A DNA stretch of 54,479 nucleotides from an uncultured Lentisphaerota bacterium (GTDB lineage Bacteria; Verrucomicrobiota; Kiritimatiellia; CAIQIC01): assembly GCA_903912445.1 (NCBI GenBank), contig CAIWHP010000097.1:1-54479 (forward strand), given 5' to 3'. Each line of letters begins with the position of its first letter. Position 1 is the first letter of the stretch. Shown piece after piece: positions 42,497 to 50,184 of this stretch. A program made the translations under genes and the position numbers. A model generated the notes under the pieces. The model did not search any database, was not told where the DNA came from, and saw only the letters and a list, made by a program, of their open reading frames with translations.

Positions 42497-43743
42497 GAAT
42501 CCTTGAGCGCCTTGAACATCGCCAGCAGGTTCGGGGTGGGGGTGGTGGCCTGCACGTTATGGACGGCGTCGAAGACGAAGCCGCCGCCCGCGCCGAAGAT
42601 TTCGATACGCTCGCGGCATTCGCGATAGACCTCGTCGGCTGTGCCGAACTGCAGCGTCTGCTGAGTGTTGGCGGCGCCGCCCCAGAAGACGAGATGGCGG
42701 CCGAACTCGCGCTTGAGCTCGTGCGCATCCATGCCGACCGCCGAGCACTGCACCGGATTCAGGATGTCGAAGCCCGCCGCAATGAACTCCGGCAGCAGCT
42801 CGCGCACGGAGCCGCACGAGTGGATGAAGGTCTTCCACTTGCTCCGCTGGTGGATCAGCTGGTTCACGCGCTGGTGATAGGGCTTATAGAGCTCGCGATA
42901 GGCGGCGGGGCTGATGAACAGCCCGCGCTGCGTGCCGAAGTCCGTGCCCGTCAGGAACACCGCCTGCACGCGGTCGCCGAGCAGGCCGATCAGCGTCTCC
43001 AGGTTCTTCAGCCCGATCTCGCACTGCTTCTCGAAAATCTCCAGCACGTAGTCTTTGCGCGCGACGGTCGAGACGTACCACTCCTCGATATCGCGGATGC
43101 CCTTGGGATGCTTCATCCACGGCACGGGCACGAGGGCGATATCGCCAAACGCCGTGCCGGGCATCGTCAGGATGATGCCGCGCCCGTCGGCCTCCAGTTC
43201 CCTGATGCGCCGGTGATACCACGCGAGATCTTCGGCGGAGAGCAGGCCGAACTCCTCGAGGTTATCGGCCACGTTCAGGCGGTCATCGTCCACCGGCGGC
43301 TGGCGCACGATCGTATCGAAGAAGTAGTAGCCCTTGGGCATACGCCCGCTCGGCGGCGCGGTCAGGTCGCCTTCGGGATAAATCATCAGGTCGCCATTCG
43401 CGTCGGTGGTCGTCCTGAAGTTTTCCGGCACGAGCACCTCCGTGCCGTCGAACAGCCGGAACGGCTTCCAGCCCGTGTTCTCGAAACCGAACATCGTCTT
43501 GCGCGTGATCAGGCCGGCCACGTCGATGCCGAGCGCGGCGGCGAGCGCGGTATCCACCTCGCCGAGCATCTGGTAGGGCTCGATGACCTTGACGCGCCAC
43601 GCCTTGTCGCCGGTCACCGCCTCCCGCAGCCGCGTCAGCGCGGCCACGTGGATGCCCGTCACTGCCGTCGCCCCGAAGTCCACCGGCACGCGGTCCGGCT
43701 GCCGGTGATTTAACGCCGCTTGCAAACGTTCACGGTTGTTCAT
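42493..43743 (-). CDS. UroD-family (MtaA/CmuA-like) protein
   Basis: A 416-residue TIM-barrel protein of the uroporphyrinogen decarboxylase superfamily. 'TFIHSCGSVRELLPEFIAAG' carries the His-x-Cys loop expected for zinc binding in the methyltransferase branch, and 'DILNPVQCSAVGMD' is the typical following strand. It starts 'NNRERLQAALNHRQPDRVPV', the usual family opening. Proteins of this branch in glycan clusters of PVC bacteria are common but without known activity; demethylation of methylated sugars is one idea. It heads the long minus-strand run, with a candidate promoter at 43784. Confidence 0.85.
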   Translation of the reverse strand: MNNRERLQAALNHRQPDRVPVDFGATAVTGIHVAALTRLREAVTGDKAWRVKVIEPYQMLGEVDTALAAALGIDVAGLITRKTMFGFENTGWKPFRLFDGTEVLVPENFRTTTDANGDLMIYPEGDLTAPPSGRMPKGYYFFDTIVRQPPVDDDRLNVADNLEEFGLLSAEDLAWYHRRIRELEADGRGIILTMPGTAFGDIALVPVPWMKHPKGIRDIEEWYVSTVARKDYVLEIFEKQCEIGLKNLETLIGLLGDRVQAVFLTGTDFGTQRGLFISPAAYRELYKPYHQRVNQLIHQRSKWKTFIHSCGSVRELLPEFIAAGFDILNPVQCSAVGMDAHELKREFGRHLVFWGGAANTQQTLQFGTADEVYRECRERIEIFGAGGGFVFDAVHNVQATTPTPNLLAMFKALKDS

Positions 43744-43783
43744 GCGCGCTCCTGATTTGCCCGCCCTCATAGGCGCAGATTGT

Positions 43784-43812
43784 TTTATGCCCTCGCCGGC
43801 AGGCCTTGGCAA
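43784..43812 (-). promoter_or_regulatory. Candidate sigma-70-type promoter for the minus-strand run
   Basis: On the minus strand TTGCCA (43807-43812) and CATAAA (43784-43789) are separated by 17 bases. They lie about 40 bases upstream of the ATG at 43743. The fit to consensus is 5 of 6 and 4 of 6. Confidence 0.4.
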
Positions 43813-43867
43813 GGCCCGCGTGCACAATAACCAGACCGCCGCCACCCGGTGCCAGGGTGCATCGCGT

Positions 43868-43903
43868 CCTTCAGCGCACAGTTGTACGAGTGTGCGCTGA
43901 AGG
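43868..43903. repeat. Perfect 13-bp inverted repeat in a divergent intergenic region
   Basis: Arms CCTTCAGCGCACA and TGTGCGCTGAAGG flank a 10-base spacer. It lies midway between the divergent starts at 43743 (minus) and 44012 (plus). It could be an operator read by both genes or an mRNA stem. Confidence 0.55.
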
Positions 43904-44011
43904 CGGAGTCGCTCGGTTCAGCCCGGCACCCTTTGCCTCAGGCTGCGGTCGAACCGGCCTGCCGCGCAGGTGCGGCTTGTGTGGCGTGACGGAAAAAAGT
44001 AGGGTGCACCC

Positions 44012-46576
44012 ATGAATTCATCATCGCCATTTTCCCGTCGCGAATGGTTCAAAGCCTCGGCCGCGCTGGCACTGGCCGGGCCGCTGGGCGTCCGCCTGCG
44101 CGCGGCGGAGCCGCTGCGCGTGGCGCCGAACCCGCTGCCCGGCCCGGAGCCGCTGCTCTTCGAGCGCGTGACGCTGGAGATGAGCCTGAAGCCGTTCCGC
44201 AGCGTCGACGAAAAGGCGGTGCGCGCGGTCTGCTCCGAAATCTTCCGGCAGTGGGGGCCGCTGATCCGCCGCTGCCAGAGCGTCGCGCTGATGCTGTGGA
44301 CGGCCGACGGCAGCGAGCTCCTCGATTACCGCGGCAACGCGGATGACGAGATCAAGTGGGCCAAATATATCGGCATCGGCCACCCGCCACCGGGGAAGGG
44401 GCCGGTTGACCCGCAGAATCCTAGCCTGCACGAGGTGCCGTGGCTCTACGCGGCGGACGCGCCCCGCATCACCTATGGCACGCTGCGCATGATCGTGCGC
44501 TGCCTGAAGGAAGTCGGCACCGCACAGACAGGCAAGCCCGTGTTGGTCGGCGAGACGTTCGATCCCGGCCCGGAGTTTGCGCCGTCGGCGTTCAAATACG
44601 AGCGGCATCCCGAGATCGCCCAAGGCAACATCATGGGGGCGGGCCGCTGGGTCGCCTGCTCCGCCATCCTCAAGGCCGACGACCACGCCTACGCCGGCTT
44701 CCCGCACGGCATCGCGGCGGGCACCAGCCTCGGCACGTTTCTGGGCGGTCAGAGCAAACACTTCCTGAAGGACCTCGGCTTCGACTTCCTCTGGCTCTCG
44801 AATGGCTTCGGCTTCTCCCTGAGTTCGTGGGACACCAAGGGCGTGCTGTTCGACGGTAAGAAGTTCGACCTCTCGAAGGCCCGCGAAGTCCGCGACACGA
44901 TCCTGCGCTTCTGGCGCGACTTCCGGGCCGAGTGCCCGGACTTTACGCTCGAGACGCGCGGCAGCAACCTGACCACCGGCGCGGACCTCGCCTCCGCGGC
45001 CTCGCCGCTGCGCGACATCTACCGCGGCGGCTTCCATATGATCGCGCCGCCGAACTCGCCATGGGCCGCGCTCGACGGCGACTTTGGGCTGGAGATCGTC
45101 GGCTACCTCTCGCGCATCGCCGAGCTGCCGCCGGACGAGAAATTCCCGTTCCGTTACTACACGCACGACCCGTGGTGGCTCAACAGCCCGTGGTTCGACC
45201 GCTATGGCCGCGAGCCGCACGACATCTACCTCCCGCTTGCCACCGCGCGGCTCGACCGCGCCGGGCGCGTCACGCGACCCGCGCACCTGAACCTGCTGAC
45301 CATCGACGACTCCTTCGGCAAGCTGCCGGAGGCCTGCGCCAACGAGGTCACGCCGCACCTGCTTCGCGCCGCCGCGGACTTCAGCGACGAGCCCGGCCTG
45401 GTCACCTGGATCTATCCGTTTGACGAGTATTATGACCGCGTCTTCGGCGCTGATCCGCGGCCCGCGGAGCCGTTCTTCGGCGACTGGTTCCTGCGCAGCG
45501 CCGTGAACAACGGCTTCCCGCTCAACACCGTGGTCTCGACCGGGAACTTCATCACGTCGCTAAAGGCGCAGCCGGACCTCTACCGCCGTACCTTGCTGCT
45601 CACGCCCGCGCCGGACGCCGGCACGCCGCTGGAGTCCGCACTGCTGGATGGTGTCGCCTCCGGCCACGACGTGCTGCTCTACGGCCCGCTCAACCATGCC
45701 GGCCCGCGCCTGCTCGAGGCGCTGAACCTGCAACTTGTCACGCCGCTAGAGGGCGCGCTGCAGCTCACGACGTCCCTGGCGGGCGATGCGTTTCGCGAGG
45801 GCGTGGTCGCCCAGACGCTCCAGCATCGCGCGGTGCTCTCCGCCGGCGGTGTGGATACCGTCGCGCGCGACGGGCAGGCGGCCGGCTTTGAAACCTGCGC
45901 CACCGTCACGGATGGCAAGACGACGCGCGTCTATGCGGCGACCCGCGCGCTGCCCGACGGTGGCCGCCTCGTGTGGTTGCGCGGCAGCTTCTGCAACACG
46001 GTCACCGGCAAGCTGCCGACGCCCGACAACCCGCGGAAGTTTTTCCCCGCGGAGTGGCTGCTGCGCTGGATGCTCGCACGGTTCGGCACGACGTGGCTCA
46101 TGGAGAAGACCGCGCCCGAGACGCGCGCGCCGCTGGTGCTCGCCGCGCGCCACGCCAATGGCCTGTTCTTCTCCGGCTATTGCCCATCGACCGCTGTCCA
46201 GCTGCGCCTGCGCCTGCCGCACGGCGCACCGTTGCTGGTGGGCGCCGAGACCTTGCTCAAGGATGGCTGCGCGACCTACAGCATGCCGCGCGCGTGGCAT
46301 CGCGAGTGCCGCTGCCTCGTGAAGCAGCAGGCCGATGGCGAACTTTCCTGCGGCGAACGCCACAGCGGTTTCGTCGGCATCAAGCGCCGCCTGTTTGTGC
46401 GCGGCTTGCAGAATGCGGACATAGCTTTTCTGCCCGAGCTGCCCGGCGGCAAGGTCATCATGGCCGCCAACGACAACCGGCCGGAGCGGGTCAAGTCGCT
46501 GCCCTACGAGACCGCCGACGGCGGCCGCCGCCTCATCGCCCGCAACCTCACCGGCGAGCTGCAGATCTCGTGGTGA
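44012..46576 (+). CDS. Large Tat-exported protein, glycosidase-like, unknown family
   Basis: An 854-residue protein, the only supported plus-strand gene. It begins with a Tat-like signal (RREWFKASAALALAGPLG). The middle has TIM-barrel-like strands and motifs ('VTLEMSLKPFRSVDEK', 'DLGFDFLWLSNGFGFSLSSW', 'FRYYTHDPWWLNSPW'). The C-terminal third ('TLLLTPAPDAGTPLESALLD', 'GHDVLLYGPLN') suggests a Rossmann-like or beta-galactosidase-trimerisation-type domain followed by beta strands. No catalytic motif could be assigned. It diverges from the UroD-sulfatase block and probably shares regulation through the region at 43.8-43.9 kb. Confidence 0.6.
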   Translation: MNSSSPFSRREWFKASAALALAGPLGVRLRAAEPLRVAPNPLPGPEPLLFERVTLEMSLKPFRSVDEKAVRAVCSEIFRQWGPLIRRCQSVALMLWTADGSELLDYRGNADDEIKWAKYIGIGHPPPGKGPVDPQNPSLHEVPWLYAADAPRITYGTLRMIVRCLKEVGTAQTGKPVLVGETFDPGPEFAPSAFKYERHPEIAQGNIMGAGRWVACSAILKADDHAYAGFPHGIAAGTSLGTFLGGQSKHFLKDLGFDFLWLSNGFGFSLSSWDTKGVLFDGKKFDLSKAREVRDTILRFWRDFRAECPDFTLETRGSNLTTGADLASAASPLRDIYRGGFHMIAPPNSPWAALDGDFGLEIVGYLSRIAELPPDEKFPFRYYTHDPWWLNSPWFDRYGREPHDIYLPLATARLDRAGRVTRPAHLNLLTIDDSFGKLPEACANEVTPHLLRAAADFSDEPGLVTWIYPFDEYYDRVFGADPRPAEPFFGDWFLRSAVNNGFPLNTVVSTGNFITSLKAQPDLYRRTLLLTPAPDAGTPLESALLDGVASGHDVLLYGPLNHAGPRLLEALNLQLVTPLEGALQLTTSLAGDAFREGVVAQTLQHRAVLSAGGVDTVARDGQAAGFETCATVTDGKTTRVYAATRALPDGGRLVWLRGSFCNTVTGKLPTPDNPRKFFPAEWLLRWMLARFGTTWLMEKTAPETRAPLVLAARHANGLFFSGYCPSTAVQLRLRLPHGAPLLVGAETLLKDGCATYSMPRAWHRECRCLVKQQADGELSCGERHSGFVGIKRRLFVRGLQNADIAFLPELPGGKVIMAANDNRPERVKSLPYETADGGRRLIARNLTGELQISW

Positions 46577-46638
46577 GTCCCGCGCGGTTATCAGGGATTG
46601 GCATCGCCGGTAGCCGTATAGGTGAGCATGCGGTGTAC

Positions 46639-46680
46639 CCGCCTTACCGTGCGCGTCCTGATACCGCGCAGGTAAGGCGG
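46639..46680. repeat. Inverted repeat between convergent genes
   Basis: Arms CCGCCTTACC and GGTAAGGCGG are perfect and extend by an inner TGCGCG/CGCGCA pair with one bulge. It lies after the plus-strand stop (46576) and before the minus-strand stop (46740), where a bidirectional stop signal would fit. It lacks T-runs. Confidence 0.5.
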
Positions 46681-46739
46681 CCGCGTTTTGACATCGTGAG
46701 CGGCTATGTTGGGGTCATGAGTAGCGTGTACGGAATGGT

Positions 46740-47066
46740 TCAAGGGGCGGACGTCGCCGGCCGGGGGGCGGGCGTCATGGGGTAGTCGAGCAGAAACTGG
46801 TGCTCGGTCCGGGCCGGCACAAAGGTGGTCCGCTCGACGAGTTCCTTTTGGGTGGGGTCAAAAGTGATGACCGGGTCCGCCAGGGGTGCGGTGCTCTGCG
46901 GGGTCGCCTTGGTATGCTGGCCGCGATAGCCCTGCGAGTCGGGGAGGACCACCACGGTGCAGGAGCCCGGCGGCGGCAGGTCGAGGTCGGCTGCGCGCGC
47001 GACGCCCCAAAGGATGACACAGACCACGAATGTCCGGACGGCCCGGAGCATGCAACGGGAAGGCAT
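46740..47066 (-). CDS. Short exported protein, possibly a truncated phosphoesterase
   Basis: 108 residues with a signal peptide ('MLRAVRTFVVCVILWGVARA'). The start of the mature part, 'SCTVVVLPDSQGYRGQ', resembles the first metal-binding strand of calcineurin-like phosphoesterases. The sequence then becomes low-complexity and ends after 60 residues, without the remaining metal motifs. It could be the stub of a broken gene or a genuine small exported protein. Start ATG at 47066 with a GAGG ribosome site. Confidence 0.4.
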   Translation of the reverse strand: MPSRCMLRAVRTFVVCVILWGVARAADLDLPPPGSCTVVVLPDSQGYRGQHTKATPQSTAPLADPVITFDPTQKELVERTTFVPARTEHQFLLDYPMTPAPRPATSAP

Positions 47067-47480
47067 AAGATTTACCTCGTGAAGATAGTTGTTGGATGCG
47101 TTGAGAAGGCCGGCACGTCCAAGCTGGGTTTCAGGTTTCGGATGCTTACGTAAGAGCGGGTCTGGGTGTACTCCCCGAGAAGCGTCGTTGTTCCGCCGCA
47201 TGTGCCACAAAGCGTGCGTCATCCTCGCCCAGACAGTGCTTCACGGTCAAGCCTGCCGCAGCGAGCGCACTCGTGTTGTGGTAAGAGGCTCTGGATGAGG
47301 GCGGCGCTGAATTGGTTGACGAGGTTTTGGTGAATCTCCTCCTGCGCCTGCCCGGCCCGCTCGAATTCTTTACCCCGCCCAGCATCTTGTCGGCTCCCGC
47401 TTCACCGCTTTCACTCCGACCTTTGCATGGGGGGGGGTGGCGGAGGAGGGGGGGCAACGGCGGCCGGCTGGGAGCAGCCT
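47067..47480. other. Gap without a convincing gene, possible remnant
   Basis: On the minus strand, about 47213-47390 gives a 60-residue open stretch with 'EEIHQNLVNQFSAALIQSLL' and a Cys pair 'ECARCG', then a stop. It looks like a fragment of a coding sequence, but no family is recognised. Poly-G runs occur near 47430-47456. Nothing else is seen. Confidence 0.3.
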
Positions 47481-48035
47481 TCAGTGTCCGCCAAGGGTGC
47501 CTGGTGATGAAGCGGGCGTTGTGTCTATGGACGGGAGCAGATTGGTTTGCGTCACGTCCACGATGAACCGGTTGCTGAGCGTGCGCCGGCCCAGCAGCAA
47601 CGGGTAGCGCATGTGCGAGCGATTAGTCAGCGTCACATGGGTACGGATCCGCCGGTCACCGAAGCGGAATTCCATTTGCACCTCCGGCCGCTCCTCGCTC
47701 TTGCCGTCGGACGAGGTCACCGTGCGCCAGGCATGCACCCGGCGGCGCACGAGGTGGCCGCCGCAACGTTCCGGCAGCTGGAACTCGACTTCTTTCTTGC
47801 CGCGCAGGAATTTGATTTCGCGCGCGTCCAACGCCGAACTGGCCGCGCCGGTATCCACGCGGGCCGCGATGCTGACGTTCCACGGCAGCAACACCACGTT
47901 CTCGATGGCGCCGATGTGGAGGGCGTGCCGCCGCTGCCATTGGCCATAGGCGAGCATCATCGCGAGCGCACCCAGGCCGGCGGCCGACAACAAGGCAACG
48001 ATCCAAACCAGCTTCCGGTGTCGCGTGGTGCCCAT
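47481..48035 (-). CDS. Membrane-anchored retropepsin-like (RimB-type) aspartic protease
   Basis: 184 residues. After a basic start comes one transmembrane segment ('LVWIVALLSAAGLGALAMML'), then a retropepsin-like domain. The catalytic motif is 'ARVDTGAASSALDA', and 'YPLLLGRRTLSNRFIVDV' is the flap-side strand typical of the family once called ATP-dependent zinc proteases (RimK-associated, RimB). No rimK ligase gene is near. The start is the ATG at 48035; a 52-residue upstream extension is unlike the family. The C-terminal tail is short and not conserved-looking. Confidence 0.8.
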   Translation of the reverse strand: MGTTRHRKLVWIVALLSAAGLGALAMMLAYGQWQRRHALHIGAIENVVLLPWNVSIAARVDTGAASSALDAREIKFLRGKKEVEFQLPERCGGHLVRRRVHAWRTVTSSDGKSEERPEVQMEFRFGDRRIRTHVTLTNRSHMRYPLLLGRRTLSNRFIVDVTQTNLLPSIDTTPASSPGTLGGH

Positions 48036-48216
48036 ACGTGTGCCGCAGTATAGGCCGTCGCCCCGCATCCGGCAACTTGACAGAGCGATGGCGGAAGGGC
48101 CGCGCATCCGGCGGAACAGGGCTGGTCCGTCCCCGGCGTTGACGGCCGTGGGAGGCGCGGTGGCTGCCACAGGTGGGGCCGCGAGCGGCACCCGGCAGCG
48201 CAGCGAGGTGTCAGCA

Positions 48217-48256
48217 TAAAAAGCAAAAAGGCGATCTCCTTTGCAGGAGACCGCCC
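48217..48256 (-). terminator. Intrinsic terminator after the SWIB gene
   Basis: On the minus strand a GC-rich stem (GGCGGTCTCC / GGAGATCGCC) is followed directly by a T-rich tract (TTTTTGCTTTTT). It begins 23 bases after the SWIB stop codon. This is the clearest intrinsic terminator in the window. Confidence 0.88.
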
Positions 48257-48278
48257 TTCTGCTGTGTTCGCAGCCGTC

Positions 48279-48542
48279 TTACTTCACGTTCTTGGAGACC
48301 AGCTTGGTCATCTCGAACATGCTGACCTGCTTCTTGCCGCCGAACACGGCCTGCAGGGCTTCGTCCGCATTGATCTGCGTCCGAATCTTCTTGTCCTGCA
48401 GCTTGTTCTTCTTGATGTACGCCCAGAGCTTCTTGGTGAGCTCCGTGCGGGGCAACGGCTTCGCGCCGACCACCACTGCGAGTTTCTCGTTGGGTTGGAC
48501 GGGCTTCATGAACGCGGCATTGGGTTTCCGTTTAGCGACCAT
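48279..48542 (-). CDS. SWIB/MDM2-domain protein
   Basis: 87 residues, almost entirely one SWIB domain: 'VVGAKPLPRTELTKKLWAYI', 'KKNKLQDKKIRTQINADEAL' and 'MFEMTKLVSKNV'. SWIB domains are known from eukaryotic chromatin proteins and from Chlamydiae, where they occur alone or fused to topoisomerase I; stand-alone bacterial copies are a useful PVC marker. The role is probably DNA- or nucleoid-related. A GAGGAG site precedes the ATG at 48542 by 7 bases, and an intrinsic terminator follows, so it forms a short transcription unit. Confidence 0.88.
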   Translation of the reverse strand: MVAKRKPNAAFMKPVQPNEKLAVVVGAKPLPRTELTKKLWAYIKKNKLQDKKIRTQINADEALQAVFGGKKQVSMFEMTKLVSKNVK

Positions 48543-48687
48543 ATCTCTGCTCCTCTTGGGTTTGTTTGAACCAGCTGATCTGCACCTGCTCTGTCTGCGC
48601 CGTTTCCAGCACATCTAAAATAAATGGGGCGGCAACACCCGCCACAAGAGCGTCGTCTTGAATCGCACGCTGAAACTGAAACGTCAT
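48532..48687 (-). CDS. Possible 51-residue leader ORF before the SWIB gene
   Basis: An ATG at 48687 opens a frame of 51 codons ('MTFQFQRAIQDDALVAGVAA' ... 'QISWFKQTQEEQRYGR'). It ends 11 bases inside the SWIB gene, and its last codons contain the SWIB ribosome site. The ATG lies exactly where a promoter-like element at 48683 would start transcription, so it would be leaderless. Codon third positions are less G/C-rich than in neighbouring genes, so it may simply be a 5' untranslated region. Confidence 0.3.
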   Translation of the reverse strand: MTFQFQRAIQDDALVAGVAAPFILDVLETAQTEQVQISWFKQTQEEQRYGR

Positions 48688-48727
48688 GCGGGTATTTTCG
48701 CGAATCGCCCTGCTAAGTCAAGCATTG
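48683..48727 (-). promoter_or_regulatory. Promoter-like element upstream of the SWIB gene
   Basis: On the minus strand TTGACT (48716-48721) and AAAATA (48693-48698) are 17 bases apart. Six bases after the second box lies an ATG (48687). About 30 of the surrounding 40 bases are the same as at 52531-52573, including GCAGGG in the spacer and the ATGAC at the predicted start. Common ancestry or a shared regulator is likely. Confidence 0.55.
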
Positions 48728-48943
48728 TGGAGCGATAAATTTTGCGGGCGGGACGGTGCGTGCCGCCCTCGGCCGGCGGAGCCCGACCAGCCTGAGGCGC
48801 AAGCTGGCGGGCAATCCCGCGCCATCGGCAGCGGGTTCGGCGTGGCCAGCAGCGGCCGGGAAGGCCTGCGCCCCCGTCGCCGTTGCGCGGCAGAGCACTT
48901 TGCGCGGCGAGCCGCGCAGGGGCCGGCCGGTGGCGGCGCTCAT
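48713..48943 (-). CDS. Doubtful 76-residue ORF coupled to the sialidase-fold gene
   Basis: The ATG at 48943 overlaps the stop of the sialidase-fold gene (ATGA), as in other couplings of this window. The product is Arg/Ala/Pro-rich ('GLPASLRLRLVGLRRPRAAR') without a recognisable domain, and it ends at the promoter-like element at 48683-48727. It may be a decayed gene or chance. Confidence 0.22.
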   Translation of the reverse strand: MSAATGRPLRGSPRKVLCRATATGAQAFPAAAGHAEPAADGAGLPASLRLRLVGLRRPRAARTVPPAKFIAPQCLT

Positions 48944-50184
48944 GGGCCGGCGTCGTCGGGAACCAGCTGCAAGGCCAGCCCGCGGAAGTTGCGCACCCGG
49001 TGGAACGTGGCGCAGTCGGCATCGTGCTGGTTCGGCGCGTTGATGCTGGAGCGCGCAATGATCGCCAGGTCGTCGCCATCGATCACCGGCCGGGCATACA
49101 TGAACGACTGCGAAATTTTCCCGGCTTGCGCCACACAGCCGGCCTGGAACCAGTTCAAGCCGTCCAGGCTGTAGAGCAACATCAGCAGCCGGCGGTCGTT
49201 CCCGCCGATCCGGCCACTGCCGCTGAAGGTGCCGGCCTGCTGGCCCGCCGCCCACCAGTCGAACGTGCCCTGATCGTCCACGACCAGGTTGGCCGTCGCC
49301 CAGAACATCCGCGACACCTCGTCGCGGATGATGCAGAACTTGAGCTGTCCGCCGGGCATGGGGTGGAACTGCGTGAATTTCAGGTCCAGGTTTTTGCCGT
49401 CGTCGTGCAGGTCCAGCACCGCGCACAGGCCGGCGGTGGACTGGCGCTTCGGCTTGACCGTCGTGAGGACGCGCAACTGCCCGCGCACCTCGATGACGTT
49501 GGGCTCCAGGTACTGGCTGCTCAACGCCGCGAACTTGGGATCGGTAAGCGCCTCCGGTACGCCGGGGAAGGGGACCGGCTCCGACATGCGCCAGGCGCGC
49601 GGATTCATCAGGTCCGCCGACAGGTCGCCAGCCACCACCCGCGGGCCGCGCTTGGCGCCCAAGGCCAGATCGTCCACGGCCCAATAAAGGTGGTGGTCGC
49701 GGACCGTCATGCCGGTGTGACAATTCCAGAAATGCCCGGTGAACAAGGTGACCGGCACCGACCAGGTCGTGCCGCCATCGCCGCTGCGCAACAGCAGCAG
49801 GTCGTCATTCCGGGACTTGGCGCCGCCCTTGTTGGCGAACAGATAGAGCGTGCCGCGATGCAGCCAGGGCACGGCCGAATAATAGGGCAGCTGCGCAGCC
49901 GGCTGCCAGGTCTGGCCGCCGTCGGTGCTGCGGACGATGTGCGTCCGGCTGTGCCCGACGCGCCGCGCCTGGCTCCATTCTGCGCGCGGCACCACCGGTA
50001 CCACGGCGACCAACGCGCCGTCGTCGAGCCGCACCAGGCCGCAGCCCTCGACGTAGTATTCGGGGTCGGGATTATGAAAGACGACGGTGTGGTCCTGGGC
50101 CAGGGGTGCGACGGCCAAACCCATGGGTGCGCTCAGTAGGAGCAACGCGAATTGAGCGAGACACGGCAGCTTCAAAGCTTTCAC
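48940..50184 (-). CDS. Exported sialidase-fold (BNR-repeat) protein
   Basis: 414 residues with a signal peptide ('LAQFALLLLSAPMGLAVAP'). Asp-box repeats 'STDGGQTW' and 'SGDGGTTW' and 'YSLDGLNWFQAG' mark a six-bladed propeller. 'EPNVIEVRGQLRV' and 'MYARPVIDGDDLAIIARSS' fit the exo-sialidase-like family found beside glycan lyases in PVC bacteria. It starts with GTG at 50184, overlapping the TGA of the heparinase gene (GTGA). The pair probably acts on the same polymer outside the cytoplasm. It is only loosely similar to the protein at 7168. Confidence 0.78.
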   Translation of the reverse strand: MKALKLPCLAQFALLLLSAPMGLAVAPLAQDHTVVFHNPDPEYYVEGCGLVRLDDGALVAVVPVVPRAEWSQARRVGHSRTHIVRSTDGGQTWQPAAQLPYYSAVPWLHRGTLYLFANKGGAKSRNDDLLLLRSGDGGTTWSVPVTLFTGHFWNCHTGMTVRDHHLYWAVDDLALGAKRGPRVVAGDLSADLMNPRAWRMSEPVPFPGVPEALTDPKFAALSSQYLEPNVIEVRGQLRVLTTVKPKRQSTAGLCAVLDLHDDGKNLDLKFTQFHPMPGGQLKFCIIRDEVSRMFWATANLVVDDQGTFDWWAAGQQAGTFSGSGRIGGNDRRLLMLLYSLDGLNWFQAGCVAQAGKISQSFMYARPVIDGDDLAIIARSSINAPNQHDADCATFHRVRNFRGLALQLVPDDAGP

